Below the pieces are notes generated by a model. That model made no database searches and was not told where the DNA came from. It was given only the letters and a program-made list of their open reading frames with translations. Positions 49,929 to 56,887 of a stretch of 64,000 nt of DNA are shown one piece after another (position 1 is the stretch's first letter; the number at the start of each line of letters is the position of its first letter). The DNA is from an uncultured Eubacteriales bacterium. Lineage in GTDB: Bacteria > Bacillota > Clostridia > Lachnospirales > Lachnospiraceae. Both the position numbers and the translations under genes were made by a program. The DNA is taken from the NCBI GenBank assembly GCA_900542465.1, contig UQNS01000001.1, forward strand, positions 202,541 through 266,540. Reading direction: 5' to 3'.

Positions 49929-51251
49929 TTGTCCTGGAACGGATTACATTTAACTAAAGAGGGTAGGAAGGCCCTAACAAAGGCACAAGTAGACAACAAG
50001 GTTGTCTTTTATTCAATAGTGGTAGGTGATGGCAACCCACCTGCAAATTTTGACAGTGTAACGGCTCTTGTTAATCAGCTGTTTGAAATTACAGAGCTTG
50101 AGATTGAACTAACGGAAAAAGGCTGCATTTTAACTGGCGATTTTCCAAAATTAAACCATGATTATTATTTCAGAGAAATAGGGGTAATGGTTAAAACGAA
50201 TGAGGGCAATAAGCTTTATGTTTATGACAACTGCGGATCTGATGCAGAGCATATTGTTGTAAGTACAGGAGCTGAATCCACAGAGAAAAGAGTGCGACTT
50301 GAACTTATATTCTCAGATGTAGCAAATATCACAGTGGAAGTACCAAGCGTTTTGTATGCGACACACAAAGAATTGACTGACATGGGAGATTTAAAGGTTG
50401 ATAAAGAACCGGGCAAGGTGCTTACATCTAATGATTTTTCCAATATATACAAAAGCAAAGTGGACAGTATCGATGGGATCAATCAGACGGTTAATGATCA
50501 TAGCAAGACTATTGATATCCTTCGTTCGCACATGTCTACTATAGATAATTCTTTAGAAGATAAAGTCGATAAAGAATATGGGAAGGTTTTAAGCTCTAAC
50601 GACTACACAAACTCAGAGAAATCAACCCTTGCAAGGGTCTCTATAGGACTTGATGATGTTAATTCTGCAATATCGATCATCAGATCAGCCTTGACAGAAA
50701 AGGTCAACATTAACGGTGGTGATGTGGCTAACACTATAGTTTCTACTTTGTCCGGCGTTACAGATAATTTTCCCATCCCGGCGGCGGGTGATAAGACAAG
50801 TACAGTTATCGGTAAGATCGCTAAGTTTTTTAGCGATGTAAAAACGTGGATGAGTAAAGTTGTTCTAAAGAGTCATATTGTAGATAACACAACATCGACT
50901 AGATCAGATTTACCTTTGTCAGCAAAACAAGGCAAAGTGATGATGGATCAGATAAATAACCTTAACAATGCGACAGGGGCAAAAACATATACTAAATTTA
51001 CTGCTAAACCAGCAGATTGGTTGGGGAAAGGTTCTCCGTTTGCCATGGTTAGTATAAATGGTAATTTTTCATATGCACCTCCGACACGTGCAGGGACTAA
51101 AGCTTGGTATAATACCATAACTATTGGTACATCTACAAGATGTACTCAAATCGCTTTGTATGGATTCTCAGGGGCGTCTGTTGATCAAGGAAGTATATTC
51201 TTCAGAAGGCAGCATGACAATAACGTATCCGGATGGATGAAAATATTATAA
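49929..51251 (+). CDS. Tail fibre protein
   Basis: 440 residues, TTG start with GGAGGTG upstream. Residues 1-150 are a tail-collar fibre (DUF3751-like) anchor: WNGLHLTKEGRKALTKAQVDNKVVFYSIVVGDG and KLNHDYYFREIGVMVK. Then two KEPGKVLTSNDFSN / KEYGKVLSSNDYTN repeats typical of fibre shafts, a coil, and a C-terminal tip ending RQHDNNVSGWMKIL. Probably the receptor-binding fibre. I saw no reverse transcriptase or variable repeat to suggest diversity generation. Confidence 0.87.
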   Translation: MSWNGLHLTKEGRKALTKAQVDNKVVFYSIVVGDGNPPANFDSVTALVNQLFEITELEIELTEKGCILTGDFPKLNHDYYFREIGVMVKTNEGNKLYVYDNCGSDAEHIVVSTGAESTEKRVRLELIFSDVANITVEVPSVLYATHKELTDMGDLKVDKEPGKVLTSNDFSNIYKSKVDSIDGINQTVNDHSKTIDILRSHMSTIDNSLEDKVDKEYGKVLSSNDYTNSEKSTLARVSIGLDDVNSAISIIRSALTEKVNINGGDVANTIVSTLSGVTDNFPIPAAGDKTSTVIGKIAKFFSDVKTWMSKVVLKSHIVDNTTSTRSDLPLSAKQGKVMMDQINNLNNATGAKTYTKFTAKPADWLGKGSPFAMVSINGNFSYAPPTRAGTKAWYNTITIGTSTRCTQIALYGFSGASVDQGSIFFRRQHDNNVSGWMKIL

Positions 51252-51261
51252 AGGGGGGCAT

Positions 51262-51666
51262 ATGGAAAAGGTAGTAATTAATAATGAGACTTTCAGAATA
51301 AAGAGTCTTAGGTATGTATCCCCCAATGTAATAAAAATCGATTTTTACAGCGAAACACCATCGGAGTTTGGAAATATCTCAGTATTTACAGATGGGGGAG
51401 AGTTGGCTTCGGAGTTATATAATTTCAACACAGTTTGGAAGAGAGAAGATAAAACTATATGGCTGTCTAATAATAAAAGCGTATTCCCGGACACTGATTT
51501 AATCGATTATGAAATAGTGGACGGGAATAATAGTTATTATTCGAAGTTAAGCCAGTTATCAGATAGGCTTGATGAAACAACGGAAAAGCTGACAAGCACA
51601 GAAGAAGAGCTGACAAATACGCAGTTAGCTTTAACAGAATTAGCAGCACTAGCAGCAAGCAAATAA
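51262..51666 (+). CDS. Fibre-associated protein with C-terminal coiled coil
   Basis: 134 residues: an N-terminal beta domain (VVINNETFRIKSLRYVSPNVIKIDFYSETPSEFGNISVFTDGG) and a coiled coil ending DETTEKLTSTEEELTNTQLALTELAALAA. Located between fibre and lysis genes in PBSX-like phages; a minor fibre or assembly protein. Confidence 0.7.
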   Translation: MEKVVINNETFRIKSLRYVSPNVIKIDFYSETPSEFGNISVFTDGGELASELYNFNTVWKREDKTIWLSNNKSVFPDTDLIDYEIVDGNNSYYSKLSQLSDRLDETTEKLTSTEEELTNTQLALTELAALAASK

Positions 51667-51678
51667 GGAGGTTTAACT

Positions 51679-51816
51679 ATGAAAGCAATGACAATAGTTT
51701 ATGTTAGTTTAATTATTAAAGGAAAAATAAGGTTTTCACAAGTTCTTGATGTATACAAGGAAGAAGTGAAAAAGGTTCTTATTGATTCTGATCTTGAAGT
51801 CCTTACAAAGGAGTAA
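51679..51816 (+). CDS. CD1375-like small protein (45 aa)
   Basis: Starts MKAMTIVYVSLIIKGKIRFS and ends DSDLEVLTKE. The pattern V-Y-V-x-L-I-x-K-G-x-x-x-F-x-x-V is typical of CD1375-family peptides between fibre and holin genes in Clostridia phages. GGAGG precedes ATG. Function unknown. Confidence 0.75.
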   Translation: MKAMTIVYVSLIIKGKIRFSQVLDVYKEEVKKVLIDSDLEVLTKE

Positions 51817-51827
51817 GGAGGTTTCAA

Positions 51828-52139
51828 GTGACACAAATAATTATTGCAATAGTAACAGCCTCCTTAGGCTCTTCTGGCTTGTGGGGGCTGATATCGCACA
51901 TAATACAATCAAAGAGCAATAAGAAGAGTGCACAAGCTCAGATGTTGTTGGGGCTTGGGCATGACAGAATATGTAAGCTTGCTCAGGACTATATAGACAG
52001 AGGCGAGATAACAAGGGATGAATACGAGAATCTGGTGGACTATCTTTTCATTCCTTATAAAATGCTTGGCGGTAACGGTACTGCCGAGAAAATGATTAAT
52101 GAAATTAACAAGCTTAAAATTAAGGAGGTAAAAAGATGA
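51828..52139 (+). CDS. Phage membrane protein upstream of holin
   Basis: 103 residues, GTG start after AAGGAGG. One N-terminal transmembrane segment (IIIAIVTASLGSSGLWGLISHI), then a soluble helical region (LGLGHDRICKLAQDYIDRGEITRDEYENLVDYLFIPYKMLGGNGTAEKMI). Common immediately before holin genes; may be an accessory holin or spanin-like factor. Overlaps the holin by 4 nt. Confidence 0.75.
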   Translation: MTQIIIAIVTASLGSSGLWGLISHIIQSKSNKKSAQAQMLLGLGHDRICKLAQDYIDRGEITRDEYENLVDYLFIPYKMLGGNGTAEKMINEINKLKIKEVKR

Positions 52140-52399
52140 ATTTAGATTTTGTAACATTTCCAGCAATCGTAGTGATTTGCTACCTGGTGGGGCTTGGTAT
52201 CAAGTCCATACCTAGTGAAAAAATTAACCAGGCAATCCCGTTCATCGTGGGATGCGCTGGCGTGGCTCTTGGAATTCTGGCATATTTCAGCATTCCGGGA
52301 TTCTCAGACAATATTTTAAATGCTGTTGCGATCGGTGCAGTCAGCGGACTGGCCAGCACTGGTGTTAATCAGTTGTACAGACAGGCTAATAAAGAGTGA
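52136..52399 (+). CDS. Phage holin
   Basis: 87 residues with two or three transmembrane helices (FPAIVVICYLVGLGIKS; AIPFIVGCAGVALGILAYFS; NAVAIGAVSGLASTGVNQL), ending RQANKE. Matches small Clostridia phage holins that permeabilise the membrane to release endolysin. A terminator hairpin (52401-52425) separates it from the endolysin gene. Confidence 0.88.
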   Translation: MNLDFVTFPAIVVICYLVGLGIKSIPSEKINQAIPFIVGCAGVALGILAYFSIPGFSDNILNAVAIGAVSGLASTGVNQLYRQANKE

Positions 52400-52400
52400 T

Positions 52401-52425
52401 CAGGACCCTAGCGGTCCTTTTTTAG
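52401..52425 (+). terminator. Hairpin between holin and endolysin
   Basis: AGGACC, loop CTAGC, GGTCCT, then TTTTT. Short 6-bp stem; likely incomplete termination because the endolysin gene has only a 39-nt gap. Confidence 0.6.
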
Positions 52426-52438
52426 TGGAGGTAAAATT

Positions 52439-53416
52439 ATGTCATATTTAAACGGAGTAGACGTAGCGAGCTATCAGCAGGGCATTGATTTTATGGTTGT
52501 ACCTTGTGACTTTGTTATCGTAAAGATGACACAGGGTACTAGCTACATTAACCCTGCAAACGTAGATCAGTACGATAGCGCTAGAACAGCAGGTAAGCTA
52601 CTTGGATGCTATCACTATGCAGCAGGCCTTGATCCAATTGCTGAAGCTGACTTCTTCTTAGAAGTGGCTCACAATCATATCTCAGAGGCTATCCTTGTTT
52701 TAGACTGGGAATCAGAGCAGAATGCCAGATGGGGTATCAACGATAAAGAGTGGATAACAGCTTTTTGTAATCGCATAAAAGAAAGAACTGGCGTTAAACC
52801 ATTCGTTTATATCCAAGCAAGCGCACTTGATAAGATTGAAGGTGTAGACTGCTATGCTTGGGTAGCTCAGTATGCTAATAATGACGAAACAGAGTATCAA
52901 GATACACCATGGAACGAAGGAGCTTATGATTGCCAGATTAGACAGTACACATCAAGTCTTAAGCTCACAGGATGGGACGGAAGGCTAGATGGTAACAAGT
53001 TCTACGGAACAAAAGAAGATTGGCGCAGAATGGCAGCTGTTAACGGAGTAGCACCACAGCAGGATCAGACACCTGAGCCACAGCCAGCGCAGCAGGAACG
53101 GTGCGACAATACAGTTACATATGCTGTTGTCAGTGGTGATACATTGTCAGATATTGCGGCTAGATTTGGTACTACCTATCAGGCAATAGCTGAAAGAAAC
53201 GGAATTGAGAATCCTAACCTTATCTATCCTGGACAGGTTTTGACGATCGCAGGACAGCCACAGAATGGCGGTGAGGTATGGTACACGGTAGTAAGTGGCG
53301 ATACACTCAGTGCAATAGCTGATAGATTTAATGTGTCAGTACAGCAAATAGTTAATTTAAACAATATCAGCAATCCTAATCTGATCTATCCAGGACAGAG
53401 GTTTAAAATAAAGTAA
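52439..53416 (+). CDS. Endolysin: GH25 muramidase with two LysM domains
   Basis: 325 residues. GH25 domain residues 1-200: NGVDVASYQQGIDF, FVIVKMTQGTSY, GCYHYA, and catalytic VLDWESEQN, then QYTSSLKLTGWDGRLDGNKFYG. Two C-terminal LysM (YAVVSGDTLSDIAARFGTTYQAIAERN; YTVVSGDTLSAIADRFNVSVQQIVNLN) separated by a short linker. It hydrolyses the glycan backbone to lyse the host. Confidence 0.96.
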   Translation: MSYLNGVDVASYQQGIDFMVVPCDFVIVKMTQGTSYINPANVDQYDSARTAGKLLGCYHYAAGLDPIAEADFFLEVAHNHISEAILVLDWESEQNARWGINDKEWITAFCNRIKERTGVKPFVYIQASALDKIEGVDCYAWVAQYANNDETEYQDTPWNEGAYDCQIRQYTSSLKLTGWDGRLDGNKFYGTKEDWRRMAAVNGVAPQQDQTPEPQPAQQERCDNTVTYAVVSGDTLSDIAARFGTTYQAIAERNGIENPNLIYPGQVLTIAGQPQNGGEVWYTVVSGDTLSAIADRFNVSVQQIVNLNNISNPNLIYPGQRFKIK

Positions 53417-53483
53417 CAAGAAACAAAGTAACTAACTAACAATATTTTTAAAGAAAAACAAAACAATAATAAAAAACACTTGA

Positions 53484-53539
53484 AGCCCTCGGTTACTTAT
53501 ACTGATATTACATGTATCAAATCCGGGGCTTATTTTTGT
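53484..53539 (+). terminator. Terminator after the endolysin gene
   Basis: AAGCCC.CGG (53484 onward) pairs with CCGGGGCTT (ending about 53530) followed by ATTTTTGTTTT. The loop is about 30 nt. It overlaps the 5' part of the next ORF, which suggests that ORF starts downstream. Confidence 0.65.
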
Positions 53540-53547
53540 TTTATTAT

Positions 53548-53727
53548 ATGTATAATTCTGGGGAGAAGATGACTACCTCGAAAGCTATGGAAATAACGGG
53601 GAGAAGTAGGAATTTTATTATTGAAACCCTACATAAACTTTGTGGTATAGGAATTATTAAGTGGAGAGGAACAAGCAGTAATGATCCTAAACAACATTAT
53701 ATTTTAGTTGAGAGTAAAGGAGAGTAA
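53548..53727 (+). CDS. Winged-helix fragment or small regulator
   Basis: About 59 residues from an in-frame ATG at 53548 (or 51 or fewer from the ATG at 53572, which has GGGGAG just upstream). TTSKAMEITGRSRNFIIETLHKLCGIGIIKWRGTSSNDPKQHYIL is the winged helix normally found at the C-terminus of larger AlbA/RecG-like ATP-binding regulators. Here it stands alone, so it is a remnant or a minimal repressor. Its stop lies in a tandem 10-bp repeat (GAGAGTAAAG x3, 53711-53740). Confidence 0.5.
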   Translation: MYNSGEKMTTSKAMEITGRSRNFIIETLHKLCGIGIIKWRGTSSNDPKQHYILVESKGE

Positions 53728-53749
53728 AGGAGAGTAAACTTGAAAAATG

Positions 53750-53838
53750 CTTAACTCAGAAAGCTATGAGTTAAGTGAAACATCAAAACACTTAACTCAA
53801 AAGCTTGCGAGTTAAGCAAAACGCTAAAATGCTTAACT
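53750..53838. repeat. 41-bp phased dyads, CTTAACTC-N10-GAGTTAAG
   Basis: Perfect 8-10-8 dyads at 53750-53775 and 53791-53816, and a third half site CTTAACT at 53832. The starts are exactly 41 bp apart (four helical turns). The third half site touches a -10-like TATACT. No gene spans them. Confidence 0.7.
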
Positions 53839-53839
53839 A

Positions 53840-53925
53840 TGATATACTGTAGTGGTCTTTATTCTCCGATAAGATCTAGAACCCCTAAAAGCTTTTAGCA
53901 GATAGGGGTTATTTTTGTAGCAGAA
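53840..53925 (+). ncRNA. Possible short transcript ending in a terminator
   Basis: Following TATACT (about 53842) there is no ORF, and the segment ends in a hairpin AACCCCTA..AGCTTTT..TAGGGGTT then ATTTTTG (53879-53916). Predicted RNA is about 65-75 nt. Expression is inferred. Confidence 0.4.
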
Positions 53926-53937
53926 AACTTTCAAATT

Positions 53938-53958
53938 AGGGGCAAAAAAAGGGCAAAT
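53938..53958. repeat. Probable integrase arm-type site (right)
   Basis: Exact copy of the 21-bp left arm sequence (15373-15393), 112 bp from the attR core. On the excised circle the two copies would flank the attP core. Confidence 0.65.
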
Positions 53959-54070
53959 TTATTTGTCGTAGTGCGACACAATAGAGAATTTAGAACACAA
54001 TAAAAAGCTGATAAATAGGCTTAAAACCTGAAAAAGTGGCGTTATATTGCTTAATAGATTAATTGCTGTC

Positions 54071-54107
54071 AATCTCCTTGTCAGCTTTTAATTGTTTCTT
54101 GTGAACC
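54071..54107. repeat. attR core, 37-bp direct repeat
   Basis: Copy of 15288-15324 that carries the tRNA-Thr 3' end without the rest of the tRNA. Confidence 0.93.
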
Positions 54108-54131
54108 CTGATTTTAAAAGATTACGTTTTC

Positions 54132-54211
54132 TTGACATGAGTATACGTATACCGTTATAATATGCTCATAGGACTAGGTCAGTAAGCATACGGTGCGCTG
54201 GCCGTTTTTTT
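54132..54211 (+). promoter_or_regulatory. Promoter with palindromic spacer and short terminated leader
   Basis: TTGACA (54132-54137), 18-nt spacer containing the perfect palindrome GTATACGTATAC (54141-54152), TATAAT (54156-54161). About 30 nt further a hairpin ACGG..CCGT and TTTTTTT (54190-54211) would stop transcription. It looks like an operator-controlled promoter with no surviving gene. Confidence 0.6.
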
Positions 54212-54336
54212 ATGAGGAAATTTAGTATGAAAGAATATAAGACACATAATCAACAATGAAGTGTTTTGCGAAAAAGGGGCTTGTTTGTGTCAACACAAAA
54301 TAAACCACATTGTTGATGTCAACACTGTGCTAGCAG
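54212..54336. other. Non-coding stretch with GTTGATGTCAAC dyad
   Basis: Contains TGTTGATGTCAACA (about 54311-54324), matching the prophage palindrome at 16936-16951 except at the centre, and GTGTCAACAC at about 54287-54296. No ORF supported. Confidence 0.45.
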
Positions 54337-54650
54337 TCAAGGACGGCAGTGACCGCATGCCTTATATCCGTTTGATATAACCTCATCCCTTGTTCCGGTA
54401 AAAGTGCTGTGATTTTTTGGTTTTATCTTTGGAACATCTTTGCAGCCACCATAGTGAAACACATGAGTTTTTGTATTAAGAACATATGTATGTTGATCAA
54501 CTTTTGAATGATTGTATGTGGCTTGCGTTTCGGGAACATATCTTTCTCGTGCAGGTTCTGCATTTTGAAGCGTTGCTTGCTGTGAAGAGTTTGAATCGCT
54601 TTCAGGTTTATTTAATTATTTTTATTTATTTTCTTCTTGAACAATCCCAT
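54337..54650 (-). pseudogene. Frameshifted small protein with Ada-like zinc domain
   Basis: ATG 54650 (GGAAAG upstream) begins MGLFKKKINKNN then stops. In the -1 frame the sequence continues NKPESDSNSSQQATLQNAEP and ends in YVLNTKTHVFHYGGCKDV and VISNGYKACGHCRP, an Ada-like metal-binding module (H-x(n)-C ... C-x-x-C) found at the ends of secreted nucleases and in small stand-alone proteins. The frame change falls in an A-rich run near 54612. Without the lesion the protein would be about 104 residues. Confidence 0.65.
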
Positions 54651-54667
54651 AACTTTCCTTTCTTAAA

Positions 54668-54737
54668 AACAGAAGAAGCCCCATGTTATACGCGATAAAA
54701 ATCCGAAATATATAAGCATGGGGAATCTGCTTCTGTT
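54668..54737 (-). terminator. Terminator of the interrupted surface protein gene
   Basis: AACAGAAG.AAGCCCCATG pairs with CATGGGGAATCTGCTTCTGTT around a 31-nt A/T-rich loop. On the minus strand it follows the stop by 20 nt and ends CTTCTTCTGTTTTTAAG. Confidence 0.65.
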
Positions 54738-54757
54738 TGCTATTTGCTGTTAAACGA

Positions 54758-55915
54758 TTAACTTCTCTTTTTACGTATCACGCCAATCATCACTATTAAA
54801 CAAACCGCTCCTGTGACAATGAAAGCAAGTACATATTTTGATGTATTACTCTGATCTCCGGTTGCTGGAGATTCCTCGGCCTTAGGTGAGTTTAAAGTAG
54901 TAGTTGGATTCACCTTTTCAGTAGGTCCGGTCGAAGGGCGCTGAGTTGTGGCAGTTGTTACTGAAGGAACTGTAGTTGATTCAGTAGTCGGTGCCGTGCT
55001 AGTAGTAGTAGTTTCCGTAGGGACATTATAAGTTACTGATGGTTTAGTAAATTCTATGTTTCCAAGTTGATCTCCTGAACTGTTGAATACATTTAAAACA
55101 GCCCTTTCATTTGTATCAAATGTATAATCGCCGGGTGCTTTAGGAACATTAACTAGCCTTTATGAGTAGTTGAGCTTTACAGGAGCTTCGGTCTTTACAG
55201 TTTCGTTGATATTCAATAAGAGAGTCTCTTTTACGCCGTTGTCAGAGTATGTTAAAACGTAGCGATAGGTTCCGTCGCTGCGTGATCTAAAGCCATACTG
55301 GCCTTCAGCTATATTTACAGGCTTTAAAACTTCATCACCGATGTTAAGGGAGATCTTACCCGGGTCGTTTACGAAATCAAAATCCTTACCTATTTCATCT
55401 TCAACACTGGAGCCCGTATCAATGAGATGGCTGACCGCTTTCTGTAATTCAACGAAATCCGGTGATAGACCTTCGGTATTTCTGGTCATATATTTAAGAA
55501 AGTTAGTACCATTAAAGTCGGCTACATTATACTCTCTGCTCTGGTATTCCCAGATACCACCTTTCTTATCATTGCTGTACTGGAAAGGTGCCCCTGTTTT
55601 TGGGTTAGTCTGCAGTTTAGGATCACCAAATGACTTGGTGTAAGAGGTGTTGAAATCATTATTTTTTGAATAAAGATATGTTGCACCATCAGTTATAAGA
55701 ACTAAATGCTGGCGGGAATCTAAAACACCGGTATCGTCATCAAGAAGTTTCTTTCCGGCTAAAAGATCTGCATTCAGCCCAGATGCGGTTTTGTTGGTTG
55801 TTATAAGTGATGAGAGTGAAGTTTCTTCGGCAGATACCGGAGCCGTCTTCATAAGTTCGAGCATCACCATAAAAACGACCGCCAGGGCGATAACTATGTT
55901 TAAAAACTTTTTCAT
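54758..55915 (-). pseudogene. Wall-anchored surface protein with in-frame TAA (vWA-like remnant)
   Basis: ATG 55915 (GGAG upstream) opens a signal peptide (MKKFLNIVIALAVVFMVMLE, then APVSAEE). The next region (DSRQHLVLITDGATYLYSKNNDFN, GGIWEYQSREYN) matches the second half of a vWA-type domain in Clostridia adhesins, but the MIDAS DxSxS half is missing, indicating an internal deletion. A TAA (55160-55162) interrupts the frame, which then continues without another stop for 134 codons: a collagen-binding-like strand (FDTNERAVLNVFNSSGDQLG), a Thr-rich stalk, the sorting signal SPATGDQ, a membrane helix and RKKRS. Decayed or dependent on readthrough. Confidence 0.75.
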
Positions 55916-56010
55916 AAATAAATCTCCGTACAATCCATTGTCCTATACGTATATACTAAACTCTTCAGAAAAACTATGAGTTGGAGAGGCATATATGAAA
56001 GATATTGATA

Positions 56011-56050
56011 AAAGAATACCCCGGTCATTGATCTGACCGGGGTATTCTTT
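56011..56050. terminator. Strong bidirectional terminator
   Basis: AAAGAATACCCCGGTCA (56011-56027), 6-nt loop, TGACCGGGGTATTCTTT (56034-56050). Perfect 17-bp stem with A/T tails; it ends the 47-aa peptide transcript on the minus strand. Confidence 0.92.
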
Positions 56051-56065
56051 AAATATAAGCTTTTA

Positions 56066-56209
56066 TTAGATTTCGCATGAATTGTAGCCAGGAAGGCACT
56101 TCTTAACCTTTGCCTCAACCTCAGCTTCAGCTTTAGTAACTTCAGACATCTGCTTCTCTAACTTCTCCAAGCGAGCTATAAGATCTTCAAGAACTTTTTC
56201 GTTTTCCAT
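56066..56209 (-). CDS. 47-aa peptide with helical leader and two-Cys C-terminus
   Basis: ATG 56209 has a strong TAGGAGG 6 nt upstream. The sequence is a charged helix (MENEKVLEDLIARLEKLEKQ, then SEVTKAEAEVEAKVKK) followed by CLPGYNSCEI. A Lys-Lys before a short Cys-containing tail is reminiscent of leader/core peptides of ribosomally made products, or of a secreted signal, but there is no maturase or transporter in the window. It has its own terminator, so it is likely expressed as a unit. No family recognised. Confidence 0.6.
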   Translation of the reverse strand: MENEKVLEDLIARLEKLEKQMSEVTKAEAEVEAKVKKCLPGYNSCEI

Positions 56210-56418
56210 AATAAACCTCCTAAAATTTAATAGCATTATTACCTCAATCATTATACTACCAAAAGTATGCGTTGTGTATATTTTTTTGAAGTTTTCAGTA
56301 ATTTATTTTATGTGTTGCGGTTAAATATAACAGTAAAATTTAAAATAGGTAAGGACCAGATCGATACTATTATATGGAACCAGATATTATTTTATAAAAT
56401 ATAATTTATATATGTAAA

Positions 56419-56628
56419 TTATTTATTATTATTTTTTCTGTCACGAAGTGCCTTAGAGATAAGTATTGCGGCATATATCACGACCGGAAGTATTATGTCC
56501 GTATATATGAGACCGGTCAGTAGGCGCCGGCTTTCATCAGTACCGATAAAAGCAACAGCAACCGTAGCTGCGATAAGCCCTCCCCAGGCACAGAGTGCAA
56601 TAATAGATAGAATCCTCTTTAATTTCAT
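56419..56628 (-). CDS. Small membrane protein, two helices (69 aa)
   Basis: Two transmembrane segments (ILSIIALCAWGGLIAATVAVAFI and LLTGLIYTDIILPVVIYAAILI) with a short polar linker and a basic Asn/Lys tail (KALRDRKNNNK). GGAG lies upstream of the ATG. A common small protein in Clostridia, unknown function. Single-gene transcription unit on the minus strand. Confidence 0.65.
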   Translation of the reverse strand: MKLKRILSIIALCAWGGLIAATVAVAFIGTDESRRLLTGLIYTDIILPVVIYAAILISKALRDRKNNNK

Positions 56629-56887
56629 TGGTTACACTCCTTAAAAATTTTAAATCAATTATAGCATACGGCGCTTAATATTCGTAATGTAATATGGAGA
56701 TAGGGTAAAGATAAGTCAGCAGATAGCTTTAAATGGATTGATTAATAAAACTATTATGAAAAATTTCCTAATAAAATAATGAAGTATGGTAATTTTACAA
56801 GCTTTTTTAGCTAATGTATAATTATCGTGTACTTTTAATTTTGGAATTCAGCTAGTAAATATGTATAGAAATTGAGGTTTGGTGATT

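Larger units (their letters stand above)
15288..54107. mobile_element. PBSX-like contractile-tail (myovirus-type) prophage in tRNA-Thr
   Basis: The element is bounded by a 37-bp perfect direct repeat and carries all the modules of a temperate phage: integrase, CI/Cro switch, replication, packaging, head, contractile tail (sheath and tube), lysis. No structural gene appears missing. Lesions are limited to a split SNF2 helicase and an early ORF interrupted by TGA. The prophage therefore could be inducible, which is inference. Size is about 38.8 kb. Confidence 0.93.

Noticed and set aside
49929..51666. Diversity-generating retroelement at the tail fibre
   Set aside because: No reverse transcriptase, and no variable/template repeat pair seen.
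54486..54698. 70-aa plus-strand ORF
   Set aside because: Antisense to the frameshifted zinc-domain gene, which shows recognisable conserved motifs on the other strand.
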